Source: Bacteroidales bacterium UBA4360
GTDB taxonomy: Bacteria; Bacteroidota; Bacteroidia; Bacteroidales; UBA932
Length of the DNA: 42,573 bases
NCBI GenBank assembly: GCA_002393945.1
Contig: DGSO01000028.1
Span: 317,825 to 360,397 of the forward strand
Direction: 5' to 3'
The position numbers were made by a program, and so were the translations under genes. The notes under the pieces are model-generated. The model was not told where the DNA came from, did not search any database, and saw only the letters and a list, made by a program, of their open reading frames with translations. The stretch's first letter is position 1. Each line of letters begins with the position of its first letter. Of this stretch, positions 15,687 through 23,091 are shown in pieces.

Positions 15687-16432
15687 ACGACAAGAAATTC
15701 AACAAGTACTTCAGCGCAGCGCTGATGACGTTGATGGTGATAGCGATTGCCATCACCACGGCATTCAAGCTCCGGGAACCGGAAGCCAGGACGCTGATGA
15801 TCCTGATTGCAGCCACCGGCTCCGTCATGGGCGTGGCATCGTCCGTGCTGAGCGCCAACGGCATCATCTGGACCTTCCTCTTCGGCCTTCTGGACGTAGC
15901 CTGCTGCCTTATAGTAGATGCCGACAACGGTATCTGGGGAGACTTCTCCATGCATCTTTTCTACCTCCTGCCCATGCAGATAGTTGGCATCTGGCAGTGG
16001 AGGAAACGCGGCGCATCCGGCAGCAAGCAGGAGGTGAAGGCCCGCCGTCTTACGGGCAGGCAGCGCTGGATTATCACCGGTGCCGTACTCCTTGGCCTTG
16101 CCGCCGTGTATGGCATACTCATAGCCATCAAATACGCCACCGTGGCGCCGGAAGAAATCAACCGCGTCCAGGTATTTGCCGATGCCTCCCGCACTACATT
16201 CAACATAGTCGGCCAGATTCTCATGTCCCTGGTTTTCTATGAGCAGTGGCATCTCTGGATTCTGGTAAACATAGCCTCCATCATGCTTTGGGGCAGCACT
16301 ATGCTCTCCAGCGCGGCGTCAAGCTATACCGTGGTAATGTTCATCAAATACTGCTTTTACCTCATCAACTCCATCAACGGTCTCAGGATATGGTATAACC
16401 TGAGCCGTCAGGACAGTGGTTTGGTAAATTGA
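15683..16432 (+). CDS. PnuC-like membrane transporter (nicotinamide riboside type)
   Basis: A 249-aa integral membrane protein with about seven hydrophobic helices. The PnuC pattern is visible: a conserved GIWQWRKRG after helix 4, EQWHLWILVNIASIMLW in the later half, and FIKYCFYLINSINGLRIW at the C-terminus. PnuC proteins facilitate uptake of nicotinamide riboside or related vitamins, trapped by phosphorylation inside. The substrate cannot be read from sequence; no nadR or thiamin gene is adjacent. ATG 15683 overlaps the uvrC stop (ATGA), so it is translated from the uvrC transcript and there is no room for a riboswitch. Confidence 0.72.
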   Translation: MNDKKFNKYFSAALMTLMVIAIAITTAFKLREPEARTLMILIAATGSVMGVASSVLSANGIIWTFLFGLLDVACCLIVDADNGIWGDFSMHLFYLLPMQIVGIWQWRKRGASGSKQEVKARRLTGRQRWIITGAVLLGLAAVYGILIAIKYATVAPEEINRVQVFADASRTTFNIVGQILMSLVFYEQWHLWILVNIASIMLWGSTMLSSAASSYTVVMFIKYCFYLINSINGLRIWYNLSRQDSGLVN

Positions 16433-16451
16433 GAAATAATACTTAACTTTG
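16420..16451 (+). promoter_or_regulatory. Promoter of acpP
   Basis: TTTG at 16420-16423, inside the end of the PnuC-like gene, and TAACTTTG at 16444-16451 with an exact 20-bp spacer. Transcription should start near 16457, about 47 bases before acpP. Confidence 0.8.
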
Positions 16452-16503
16452 CGCGTTATTTGACTATAAGAAGAACGTAAATATAAACTTAAAACCTAAC
16501 ATT

Positions 16504-16746
16504 ATGACAAAGGAAGAAATCGTAAAGCAGGTCAAGGAAATTATCGTTGACAAGCTTGGTGTCGAGGAATCTGCAGTTACTGAATCTGCAAGTTTCACCA
16601 ACGACCTCGGCGCAGATTCTCTGGACACTGTAGAACTTCTCATGGAGTTCGAGCGCGTGTTCGGTATCAAGATTCCCGATGAGGAAACTGCAGGTATCTC
16701 CACCGTTGGAGACGCCATCGCCAAAGTAGCTGAAAAGCTCGGCTAA
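16504..16746 (+). CDS. acpP: Acyl carrier protein
   Basis: An 80-aa acidic four-helix protein carrying growing fatty acids on a 4'-phosphopantetheine arm. The attachment serine is in the canonical DSLDTVEL motif (GADSLDT, Ser39). It has a strong promoter of its own and a terminator 18 bases after its stop, so it is expressed alone; the fabF partner that usually follows acpP in Bacteroidales is not here. Confidence 0.97.
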   Translation: MTKEEIVKQVKEIIVDKLGVEESAVTESASFTNDLGADSLDTVELLMEFERVFGIKIPDEETAGISTVGDAIAKVAEKLG

Positions 16747-16764
16747 TAAATCGAGAAATTAATG

Positions 16765-16794
16765 AAAAACCGGCTTCTTTCGAGGCCGGTTTTT
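16765..16794. terminator. Bidirectional terminator between acpP and DUF4270 gene
   Basis: AAAAACCGGC (16765-16774) and GCCGGTTTTT (16785-16794) form a perfect stem with T runs on both strands, serving acpP on plus and the DUF4270 gene on minus. Confidence 0.88.
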
Positions 16795-16796
16795 CT

Positions 16797-18458
16797 TTAG
16801 TCCTTGGAGATGGCGAAGGACACCCTGAAGATGGGCGGGCGGGATGATTCCGGGCCGCATAGAGTGCCTTTGTAGTAACGGTCCTTGTCCAACTCCGTAT
16901 TGGTGGTATACTGCTGCTGGCTGCTCTGGTTCATCATTGCCGCCAGCATTGCGTATGTATAGTAATTGCTGTAGCTGTTATATCCATAACCGCCATAGCC
17001 GCCGTAGCCGCCATAGCCATAACCGCCGCCGTAGATGTTGTTGTAGTACATGGCGTATGCCATCTGCTGGTAGTACTCGTTCATGGAGTTGTCGGTTGCG
17101 GTGGCAACCTGTTCGGTGAAGATGGTAAGGAGCCAGATGTCGGCATCCGTGGCGGTGTCCAGGTCTTCCCTTGTGAGGACTTCCTGGAGGTGGTAGCTGA
17201 TGTCCGGTGAATATACGAGGTTTGAACGGTCGATGTCTCCCTGGTTCTCAGTAGACACGGAAGCATCCGTGAGACCTGCGAACTGGATGGAAGTGTTGCC
17301 GTCGCTGTCCTTTGCCGTGAGCCTTACGGTAGGGCTCAGGACAGAGGGGAAGTATTTCATGTCCTTGTAGTCGGCCGTCATCTCGAAGGGGAGGATGACG
17401 GAGGCCTTTGTAATGACGGTATTCTCCGGGAGGCCGCCCTTGCCGATAATTGCGGAGATGGTCTTCTCACGCAGTTCCTTGGCGGATATGACGGGCTTGA
17501 GTCCGCCGCCGCCTTCCACCATGATTTTCGAGGTGGCTTTGCCTTCGGTGCTTTCATGCGTAGTATGGTTGAAAGCGTACTGGGGGAACCTTGTGCCGTT
17601 GTTCATGGGCGTCTCCTCGTCCAGGAAATTCATTTCTCCGGGGATGAAGACTATGGTTTGGGGATTGTCGGCATCGGGATTCTCGTCATTGGTGTACTGG
17701 AGAAGGCCGTAGTTGTTGTTGAAGTAGAACTGGCTGTTGGAGACGCTCAGGCAGCTGAGGTCGAAGAGGTTGATGCGGCCGCCGTTTCCGGAAGGGATGT
17801 CGGTTGCGATATGAATGCCGGGAAGGGCGTCGGTGTATTTCTCGAAACGCTCTTTGATGGCGTCTTCGTCCCAATCGCGGTTCACCAGGATGCCGTCGGG
17901 GGCAAGTGTCTTGATGGCGTCAAGATACTGCTGTGCGAATGACTTGGTGAGGGTGAATGCCAGGGGGCCGCTGCCGTTGTAGACGGGAAGTCCGTCGGTG
18001 ATGACGTCGGTGCCGTGTGCGAGTGCCGTGGCCGTGGAACTCTTGGCGGAGTTCGGCTTTTCAGTGAGGGCCGTGACGAAGATGTTCTGCATGATCCTTG
18101 CCTGTGAATCGTCGGCACAGGATACGGTGTCTCCGGCAAAATAGATGTCAAAGCTTATCGCTTTGGGGTTGGTGCCAAGGTCCAGGGTGTCCAGGAAGGG
18201 AACCAGGGTGAAGGCGCTTTCACGCGTTGTGAGCCCGAATTCGTCGTCACGCACTGCGCCGACGGCTATACGGGTCGAAGAAAAGCCGGACAGGTCCGAC
18301 GACTTCTTCATGGTGATTTCAGTGAGCGGAAACTCTACGGTATATGTATCGTAGATGTGGCTTTTGTCCACAAGGCCTTTCCCAAGGCTGTTGTCTACCT
18401 TTATGCACCCTGCCGCAAGAAGCGTGACTGCGGCCAGTGGCAAAAGTAATCTTTTCAT
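16797..18458 (-). CDS. DUF4270 family lipoprotein
   Basis: A 553-aa exported lipoprotein (signal ends LLAAGC, Cys18) of the DUF4270 family, widespread in Bacteroidota and of unknown function. The start KVDNSLGKGLVD followed by DTYTVEFPL and TRIAVGAVRDDEFG is typical. The body is beta-rich. Near the C-terminus is a Gly-Tyr tract (GGGYGYGGYGGYGGYGY, encoded around 16980-17030) in an Asn/Gln/Tyr-rich region, then a conserved end. It begins directly after the stop of the glycogen-synthase-like gene, the conserved pairing in this phylum, so the two are one operon. The family is presumably envelope-located. Confidence 0.88.
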   Translation of the reverse strand: MKRLLLPLAAVTLLAAGCIKVDNSLGKGLVDKSHIYDTYTVEFPLTEITMKKSSDLSGFSSTRIAVGAVRDDEFGLTTRESAFTLVPFLDTLDLGTNPKAISFDIYFAGDTVSCADDSQARIMQNIFVTALTEKPNSAKSSTATALAHGTDVITDGLPVYNGSGPLAFTLTKSFAQQYLDAIKTLAPDGILVNRDWDEDAIKERFEKYTDALPGIHIATDIPSGNGGRINLFDLSCLSVSNSQFYFNNNYGLLQYTNDENPDADNPQTIVFIPGEMNFLDEETPMNNGTRFPQYAFNHTTHESTEGKATSKIMVEGGGGLKPVISAKELREKTISAIIGKGGLPENTVITKASVILPFEMTADYKDMKYFPSVLSPTVRLTAKDSDGNTSIQFAGLTDASVSTENQGDIDRSNLVYSPDISYHLQEVLTREDLDTATDADIWLLTIFTEQVATATDNSMNEYYQQMAYAMYYNNIYGGGYGYGGYGGYGGYGYNSYSNYYTYAMLAAMMNQSSQQQYTTNTELDKDRYYKGTLCGPESSRPPIFRVSFAISKD

Positions 18459-19280
18459 TTACAGAATTTTGTCGTAAAATGCGTTGTAGCTGTCCATGTA
18501 TTCTCCGCTGGCAAGTGAGGCGGCGTCAAAGTCCAGGACAGGGGCGTCCAGGCCTTTGCAGTAAGAGATAAGGCCGTCGCTTACTCCACCGCTTCCGATG
18601 ATGATGCCGTCGGAATACTGTGCTGCAAGTTTAGCAAGTTCTGTGCCGTCTGCATTCTCCGTGAGAGATATGTCCCTGGGCTTGATGGGGCCGAAGAGGA
18701 CATTGTCCTTGAAAGCCGCACCGAAGGCCTCCTTGGGAGTGTCGTCGTAAAGGGACAGCACTACCTTTGAATTGGCAAAGATGGGGTCTCCCTTGTAGGC
18801 CTTCTTGAGGTACAGGGGGACGAGGTGGGAAATCCAGCCGGAGCAGTGGATGACGTCGGGAGCCCAGCGCAGCTTTTTCACTGTCTCCAGGACTCCGCGG
18901 GCGAAGAAGATGGCCCTTTCGCCGTTGTCCTTGAAGAAGGTGCCGTCTTCGTCGCGATACACCTGCTTGCGGCGGAAGTAGTCTTCGTTGTCGATAAAAT
19001 ATACCTGTATGCGGGCCGATGAGATAGAAGCGACCTTGATCACCAGAGGACGGTCTACGTCGGCAATGATGATATTCATTCCCGAGAGGCGGATGACCTC
19101 GTGGAGCTGGTTCTTCCTTTCGTTGATGCAGCCATAGCGCGGCATGAACGCACGTATCTCACGTTTTCTTTCCTGAATGCCCTGGGGAAGTTCGCGGCAA
19201 ATCTTGGCTATGTCCGTTTCCGGAAGGTACGGAAACATCTCTGCATTCACGAACAGGATCTTCTTTGCTGTTTCTGCCAT
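18459..19280 (-). CDS. Single-domain glycogen synthase-like (GT5 N-domain) protein
   Basis: A 273-aa cytoplasmic protein matching the N-terminal Rossmann domain of GT5 glycogen/starch synthases (KKILFVNAEMFPYLP, FMPRYGCINERKNQLHEVIRLSG, YFIDNEDYFRRK, APDVIHCSGWISHLVPLYLK). It lacks the whole C-terminal nucleotide-sugar domain and the KxGGL loop that binds ADP-glucose (LPETDIAKI stands in its place), so classical glycogen synthesis is unlikely. It belongs to the short Bacteroidota family annotated as glycogen/starch synthase. ATG 19292 is in frame (MFFVM), but 19280 (MAETAKK) is preferred because the promoter start point falls at about 19295. The next gene, DUF4270, starts right after its stop. 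Confidence 0.82.
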   Translation of the reverse strand: MAETAKKILFVNAEMFPYLPETDIAKICRELPQGIQERKREIRAFMPRYGCINERKNQLHEVIRLSGMNIIIADVDRPLVIKVASISSARIQVYFIDNEDYFRRKQVYRDEDGTFFKDNGERAIFFARGVLETVKKLRWAPDVIHCSGWISHLVPLYLKKAYKGDPIFANSKVVLSLYDDTPKEAFGAAFKDNVLFGPIKPRDISLTENADGTELAKLAAQYSDGIIIGSGGVSDGLISYCKGLDAPVLDFDAASLASGEYMDSYNAFYDKIL

Positions 19281-19300
19281 AACAAAAAACATTTAGCTTA

Positions 19301-19308
19301 CAAATTTA
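19301..19308 (-). promoter_or_regulatory. -7 element of the glycogen-synthase-like/DUF4270 operon
   Basis: Minus-strand TAAATTTG matches TAnnTTTG; no convincing -33 TTTG. The start of transcription is expected near 19295. It is divergent from the ftsX promoter in the same 76-bp gap. Confidence 0.5.
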
Positions 19309-19317
19309 CTAATTTTT

Positions 19318-19348
19318 TTTGACTTTTTCTCCCATTGTAGTATCTTTG
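19318..19348 (+). promoter_or_regulatory. Promoter of ftsX operon
   Basis: TTTG at 19318-19321 and TATCTTTG at 19341-19348 with a 19-bp spacer; start expected near 19354, about 15 bases before ATG 19369. Confidence 0.75.
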
Positions 19349-19368
19349 ACTCCGAAATTAGGTGTGTT

Positions 19369-20250
19369 ATGCCTACCGGAAGCAGCTCTACAACGCGCAG
19401 GCGCCTTGCAAGCGCATGGATTTCTACGGTGATAAGCCTCTCGCTGGTCCTTCTCCTTGTGGGGATGGGCTCGCTCCTTCTTGTGAATGCGCGTGCCGTG
19501 TCGGATTACTTCAAGGAAAACCTCCAGGTGTCTGTCCTTATGAAGGATTACGTGGATGAAGAGGAGGCATCGGCCTATGAAAAGGAAATATCGGCCCTGC
19601 CGGGAATAAGGTCTACGCGCTTCATTTCCCGGGAGGAGGGCATGCAGGAGATGTCGGAACTGCTGGGAAGGGATTTTCTGGATGTGTTCGAGAGCGCTCC
19701 GGTGCCGGTTTCCATCGACGTGAACCTTGAAGCGGCCTATGTGTCGGCAGACAGCCTCGACGTCATCAAGGAGAAGCTTTCGCAGTCTCCGCTCGTGGAC
19801 GAGGTGGTGTATCAGACCTCGCTGGTAGATGCCCTGAACCAGAATCTCGGGAAGATTTCGCTGGGACTTGCGGTGCTGGTCCTTCTCCTCCTTTTCATTT
19901 CGGTGGTGCTCATCTCCAACACCGTGAGGCTCGATCTCTTCTCCAGGCGGTTTTCAATTCATACCATGCACCTGGTGGGGGCCACGTGCGGTTTCATCCG
20001 TGCTCCGTTTGTGGGCAGGGCGGCCGTGCAGGGGCTGTTTTCGGCCCTGGTGGCAATACTCATGTTGCTGGGCGTGATGTTCTTCCTAAAAGGGGAATTC
20101 GCGGCGCTGTTCGGGATTTTCTCGCTGGAGAACCTTCTCATCGTGATGGGAATCATGGTGGTTTGCGGCGTGGGTATCTGCGCAATCAGTACTTTCTTCA
20201 TGGTAACCCGCATGGTAGGGTATAACCGTGACATTGTTTACGCTTATTAG
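19369..20250 (+). CDS. ftsX: Cell division protein FtsX
   Basis: A 293-aa ABC-transporter-like membrane protein that, with FtsE, couples division to activation of peptidoglycan hydrolases. Topology fits FtsX: one helix near the N-terminus (about 17-39), a periplasmic domain (about 40-160, with RFISREEGMQEM and VPVSIDVNL), then three helices (about 165-186, 219-240, 254-277) with the conserved cytoplasmic segment SNTVRLDLFSRRF, then IHTMHLVGAT. ftsE is not adjacent. It heads the ftsX-DUF3098-uppP run that is conserved in Bacteroidales. Confidence 0.93.
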   Translation: MPTGSSSTTRRRLASAWISTVISLSLVLLLVGMGSLLLVNARAVSDYFKENLQVSVLMKDYVDEEEASAYEKEISALPGIRSTRFISREEGMQEMSELLGRDFLDVFESAPVPVSIDVNLEAAYVSADSLDVIKEKLSQSPLVDEVVYQTSLVDALNQNLGKISLGLAVLVLLLLFISVVLISNTVRLDLFSRRFSIHTMHLVGATCGFIRAPFVGRAAVQGLFSALVAILMLLGVMFFLKGEFAALFGIFSLENLLIVMGIMVVCGVGICAISTFFMVTRMVGYNRDIVYAY

Positions 20251-20253
20251 CTT

Positions 20254-20496
20254 ATGGCAAAGAATTCGGATAAAATGGCCACCACGGCCCGTGGAATCAA
20301 GCTCATGCTGGCAGGACTGCTGGTGATGGTTGCGGGCTTCATACTGCTTTCCGGCGGTGGCTCGGACGACCCTCAGGTCTTCAACTATGCAATGTTTGAT
20401 TTCAGGCGCCTTGTGGCGGCTCCCATAGTAATAATCGCCGGCATCGTGCTGGAAGTGGTAGCCATCATGGGCCGTTTCCCGGACAAAGAAATTTAA
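20254..20496 (+). CDS. DUF3098 small membrane protein
   Basis: An 80-aa protein with two membrane helices (about 15-35 and 54-74) separated by the DDPQVFNYAMFDFRR loop that characterises DUF3098. Function unknown; in Bacteroidota it is nearly always between ftsX and uppP, suggesting a role in envelope growth or division. It starts three bases after ftsX and ends three bases before uppP. Confidence 0.9.
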   Translation: MAKNSDKMATTARGIKLMLAGLLVMVAGFILLSGGGSDDPQVFNYAMFDFRRLVAAPIVIIAGIVLEVVAIMGRFPDKEI

Positions 20497-20499
20497 GTT

Positions 20500-21318
20500 A
20501 TGGATTGGTGGCAGGCAATACTCCTTGGAATAGTCCAGGGACTTACTGAATTCCTTCCGGTGTCTTCATCGGGACATCTCATGATATTCAAGGAACTCCT
20601 CGGCGCAGACGCAGAGGGCTTCCTGGATTTTACCGTAACCGTGCACTTCGCAACGGTAATGGCGACGATTGTCGTGTTCTGGAGCGCCATCTGGAAGCTC
20701 CTCAAGGGCTTTTTCAAGTTCAAGTACAATGACGAGACGGACTACATCTGCAAGATACTCGTTTCCTTGATTCCCGTCGCCATTGTGGGTTTCCTGTTCA
20801 AGGACCAGGTAGATGCGCTCTTCAGCGGGTCGCTCAGGCAGGTGGCCGTCGGCCTTTGCGTAACGGCTGTCCTGCTGTGGGTTTCCGACAATGCCGGCAG
20901 GCGGTTCAAGGTTCCCGTGGCTAAGGACCAGAGGAATGGCATCTCCTTCTGGCAGGCTGCTGTCGTGGGCCTTGCACAGGCGTTTGCCGTGGTTCCCGGC
21001 GTGTCCCGCAGCGGCAGCACCATCGCCACCGGCCTTCTCACCGGCGTCAAGCGTGACGCCATGGCCCAGTTCTCCTTCCTGATGGTTCTGATTCCCATCA
21101 TCGGCGAACAGTCCCTGGACCTTCTGAAAGTTGCGACGGGAGATGCCGTCTTCGGCTCCGGAGTGGGTCCCCTGACACTTTGCCTTGGCTTTATAGCCGC
21201 CTTCGTGAGCGGTCTTTTCGCCTGCAAGGTCATGATTGCCATCGTCCGCAAGGCGAAACTCCTCTGGTTCGCCCTCTACTGCCTCCTCGTCGCCGCCCTG
21301 ATATTCATTCTTGCATAG
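20500..21318 (+). CDS. uppP: Undecaprenyl-diphosphatase UppP (BacA)
   Basis: A 272-aa polytopic membrane enzyme that removes a phosphate from undecaprenyl diphosphate, recycling the lipid carrier for peptidoglycan and other cell-wall polymers; overexpression confers bacitracin resistance. Both signatures are present: LTEFLPVSSSGH (Glu17 to His26) and PGVSRSGST (Arg170). Usual length. The third gene of the ftsX run; truB and queA, which often follow in Bacteroides, are replaced by the LpxH-like gene. Confidence 0.97.
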   Translation: MDWWQAILLGIVQGLTEFLPVSSSGHLMIFKELLGADAEGFLDFTVTVHFATVMATIVVFWSAIWKLLKGFFKFKYNDETDYICKILVSLIPVAIVGFLFKDQVDALFSGSLRQVAVGLCVTAVLLWVSDNAGRRFKVPVAKDQRNGISFWQAAVVGLAQAFAVVPGVSRSGSTIATGLLTGVKRDAMAQFSFLMVLIPIIGEQSLDLLKVATGDAVFGSGVGPLTLCLGFIAAFVSGLFACKVMIAIVRKAKLLWFALYCLLVAALIFILA

Positions 21319-21322
21319 GCCG

Positions 21323-22093
21323 ATGCCAAGACGCTACACATATTTCGTCTCCGACGTCCACCTTGGCCTTGACGTGGCAGGCCCGCAGGCAAGGGAGGCG
21401 GCATTCGTGAAATTCCTGAAAGAGATTCCGCGTTACGAGACGGATGCCGTATATCTTCTTGGCGATATCTGGGATTTCTGGTACGAATACAAGGATGTGG
21501 TTCCAAGGGGTTACGTGCGCGTTTTTGCCGCCCTTCTGGACCTGATGGACGCCGGTGTGAAGGTGTACTTCTTCCGCGGAAACCACGATATCTGGGCCTA
21601 CAGCTATTTCGGCGAGTTGGGAATGACGGTGCTGAAACAGCCTTATTTTGTGACAATCGGCGGTCGTAAGTTTTGTCTTGGCCATGGCGACGGCCTTGGG
21701 CCTGGAGACCACGGCTACAAACTCATGCGCTGGGCCTTCCATAACCGTTTCCTGCAGAAGTGTTTCTCCACTCTCCATCCTCGCATCGCCTTCAAGCTTG
21801 GCAACGGCTGGAGCAAGAAGTCCCGTCTCGCAAAGAATATCAGCTACATTTTCCGCGGCGAGGACGAGCCCCTCTACAAGTGGTGCGCGCGTAACGCGAA
21901 AAAGGCCGAATTCTTCATCTTCGGCCATTATCATTCGCGGGTCGACGTTCCCGTCAAAAAATCCCGCCTTCTCATCCTTGGGGACTGGATTACGAGCCCG
22001 AACTGGATTGTGTACGATGCGGAGGAAAACTACTTGAAGTACCTCTCCGGAACTTCCACCACGGGCGGATCTTCCCAGAACACGGACCAGTAG
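21323..22093 (+). CDS. UDP-2,3-diacylglucosamine diphosphatase LpxH-like metallophosphoesterase
   Basis: A 256-aa calcineurin-type phosphoesterase, most likely the LpxH step of lipid A synthesis (UDP-2,3-diacylglucosamine to lipid X + UMP) at the inner membrane. The metal motifs are in order: SDVHLG, LLGDIWDFWYE, RGNHD, GHGDG and FGHYHSR. The insert between GHGDG and GHYH (HNRFLQKCFSTLHPRIAF, helical and basic) fits LpxH lipid-binding caps of this phylum. ATG 21323 lies five bases after uppP; a TTG at 21311 is in frame but inside uppP. The last 64 bases overlap the convergent DUF4294 gene, and the tail YLSGTSTTGGSSQNTDQ is low-complexity. Confidence 0.85.
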   Translation: MPRRYTYFVSDVHLGLDVAGPQAREAAFVKFLKEIPRYETDAVYLLGDIWDFWYEYKDVVPRGYVRVFAALLDLMDAGVKVYFFRGNHDIWAYSYFGELGMTVLKQPYFVTIGGRKFCLGHGDGLGPGDHGYKLMRWAFHNRFLQKCFSTLHPRIAFKLGNGWSKKSRLAKNISYIFRGEDEPLYKWCARNAKKAEFFIFGHYHSRVDVPVKKSRLLILGDWITSPNWIVYDAEENYLKYLSGTSTTGGSSQNTDQ

Positions 22094-22773
22094 AGATTCT
22101 TGAATTCGCCGGCCTGCCAGATCTGGACAAGCTCTTCCAGGTCACGGTCTTCGCCTTCGGGGTCATAGCTGGATTTGAGGTCGTTTTCGAAAATCTTTGC
22201 TACGGCCTGCCAGAAGCCAGCTGCGGCTCCGTTCTTGTATTCCTTGATTACAGAATAGGGGGGCATGCCGGTTTCCCTGTCGATAAGCTTGAGGAGAATA
22301 GCCCCCTGGGAGATGGTCATGTGGTGAAGCGCCCCTTCAAAGTCCTTGAAGAGCTGTTTCTGCACCTTATTAATATACTGCTCCCGCTGGAACCTGTTGT
22401 AGTGGTTCGCCTCTATGGTGCTGTCCACGATGTGACGCAGGCCGCCGGACGCCTGGGCGTAAGGATATACCCTTGCGAAGCGGTATACCAGCTTATAGTA
22501 TTTGCGCCACTCCTTTTCGCTTGTGTGCGGCCTTCTGCTGAAAATCCATACCGCGGGGATCTTGTCGATGAACGTGGTGTCTCCGTTCTCCACCTTCATC
22601 CGCATGAAAACGCCGCCGGGAACGTTCTCCAGGGCCGCTTTCTGCGCAGCCATGGCCTGCTCCTTCTCGCGGGCTTTTTCCATAGCCTTCCTCACGTGAC
22701 CCTGCGCTCCTGCCGATATTGGAAGAAGTGCAAGTGCCGCCGCCACTGCGATATGTACGATACGTTTCATCAT
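22030..22773 (-). CDS. DUF4294 family exported protein
   Basis: A 247-aa protein of the Bacteroidota DUF4294 family, function unknown. A cleavable signal peptide is visible (MKRIVHIAVAAALALLPISAGAQ). The mature part has IPAVWIFSRRPHTSEKEWRKYYKLVY, RFARVYPYA, and LKLIDRETGMPPYSVIKEYK, then an acidic C-terminus ending YWSVFWEDPPV. The frame extends upstream to 22833, but those codons come from the inverted-repeat element, so the start is at 22773 or 22770 (adjacent ATGs), which fits the signal peptide. Its 3' end overlaps the LpxH-like gene by 64 bases tail to tail. Confidence 0.85.
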   Translation of the reverse strand: MMKRIVHIAVAAALALLPISAGAQGHVRKAMEKAREKEQAMAAQKAALENVPGGVFMRMKVENGDTTFIDKIPAVWIFSRRPHTSEKEWRKYYKLVYRFARVYPYAQASGGLRHIVDSTIEANHYNRFQREQYINKVQKQLFKDFEGALHHMTISQGAILLKLIDRETGMPPYSVIKEYKNGAAAGFWQAVAKIFENDLKSSYDPEGEDRDLEELVQIWQAGEFKNLYWSVFWEDPPVVEVPERYFK

Positions 22774-22775
22774 TG

Positions 22776-22807
22776 CAAAGTTATGGTTTTGCAAAGACTT
22801 TGCCAAA
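22776..22807 (-). promoter_or_regulatory. Promoter of DUF4294 gene
   Basis: Minus-strand TTTG (22807-22804) and TAACTTTG (22783-22776) with a 20-bp spacer. The expected transcription start (22771-22769) falls on the paired ATGs, so the mRNA should be leaderless or nearly so. Confidence 0.7.
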
Positions 22808-22808
22808 T

Positions 22809-22938
22809 ACATAGGCGGAACTCTTATCCCCAAACCCTCGGACTATCGTCCTCGTCCCTCCCAACGCTTCGCGTCGGGCCCCTCCCACTCATGTGCCGTG
22901 GGCGGCGACAGGTTTGGGGATAAGAGTTCCGCCTATGT
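22809..22938. repeat. 130-bp element with perfect 28-bp terminal inverted repeats
   Basis: 22809-22836 (ACATAGGCGGAA, CTCTTATCCCCAAACC) is the exact reverse complement of 22911-22938. The 74-bp interior holds two more stems: CCCAACGC/GCGTCGGG (22860-22878, one mismatch, triloop) and CCCAC/GTGGG (about 22884-22902). There is no coding capacity. Size and structure fit a MITE or a REP-like dispersed palindrome; its core resembles the element at 40724-40813. It lies between the DUF4294 promoter and the rplP promoter. Confidence 0.75.
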
Positions 22939-23060
22939 CCAAAAGCGAATGTCGAAAATGAGTGAAAGTTTTTTTAAACAAAGTATGTAAGTGATTGAAA
23001 AACCGTGTAGTTAAGTTTCGAAAACTGCGGTCGAAAATGTTGGAATTTTTTGTAAAAAAG
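22939..23060. other. AT-rich spacer before rplP promoter
   Basis: The rest of the 406-bp gap between DUF4294 and rplP. It is AT-rich with several short A and T runs and two copies of GTCGAAAATG (near 22953 and 23031). No gene, RNA or terminator is recognised in it. Confidence 0.4.
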
Positions 23061-23091
23061 TTTGGCTATTCAGAAAAATTTTGTAACTTTG
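23061..23091 (+). promoter_or_regulatory. Promoter of the rplP-rplQ operon
   Basis: TTTG at 23061-23064 and TAACTTTG at 23084-23091 with a 19-bp spacer. The start is expected near 23097, giving a leader of about 83 bases. It shows that the second half of the ribosomal cluster is independently transcribed. Confidence 0.8.

Noticed and set aside
15683..16432. Riboswitch upstream of the PnuC-like gene
   Set aside because: The start overlaps the uvrC stop, leaving no untranslated leader.
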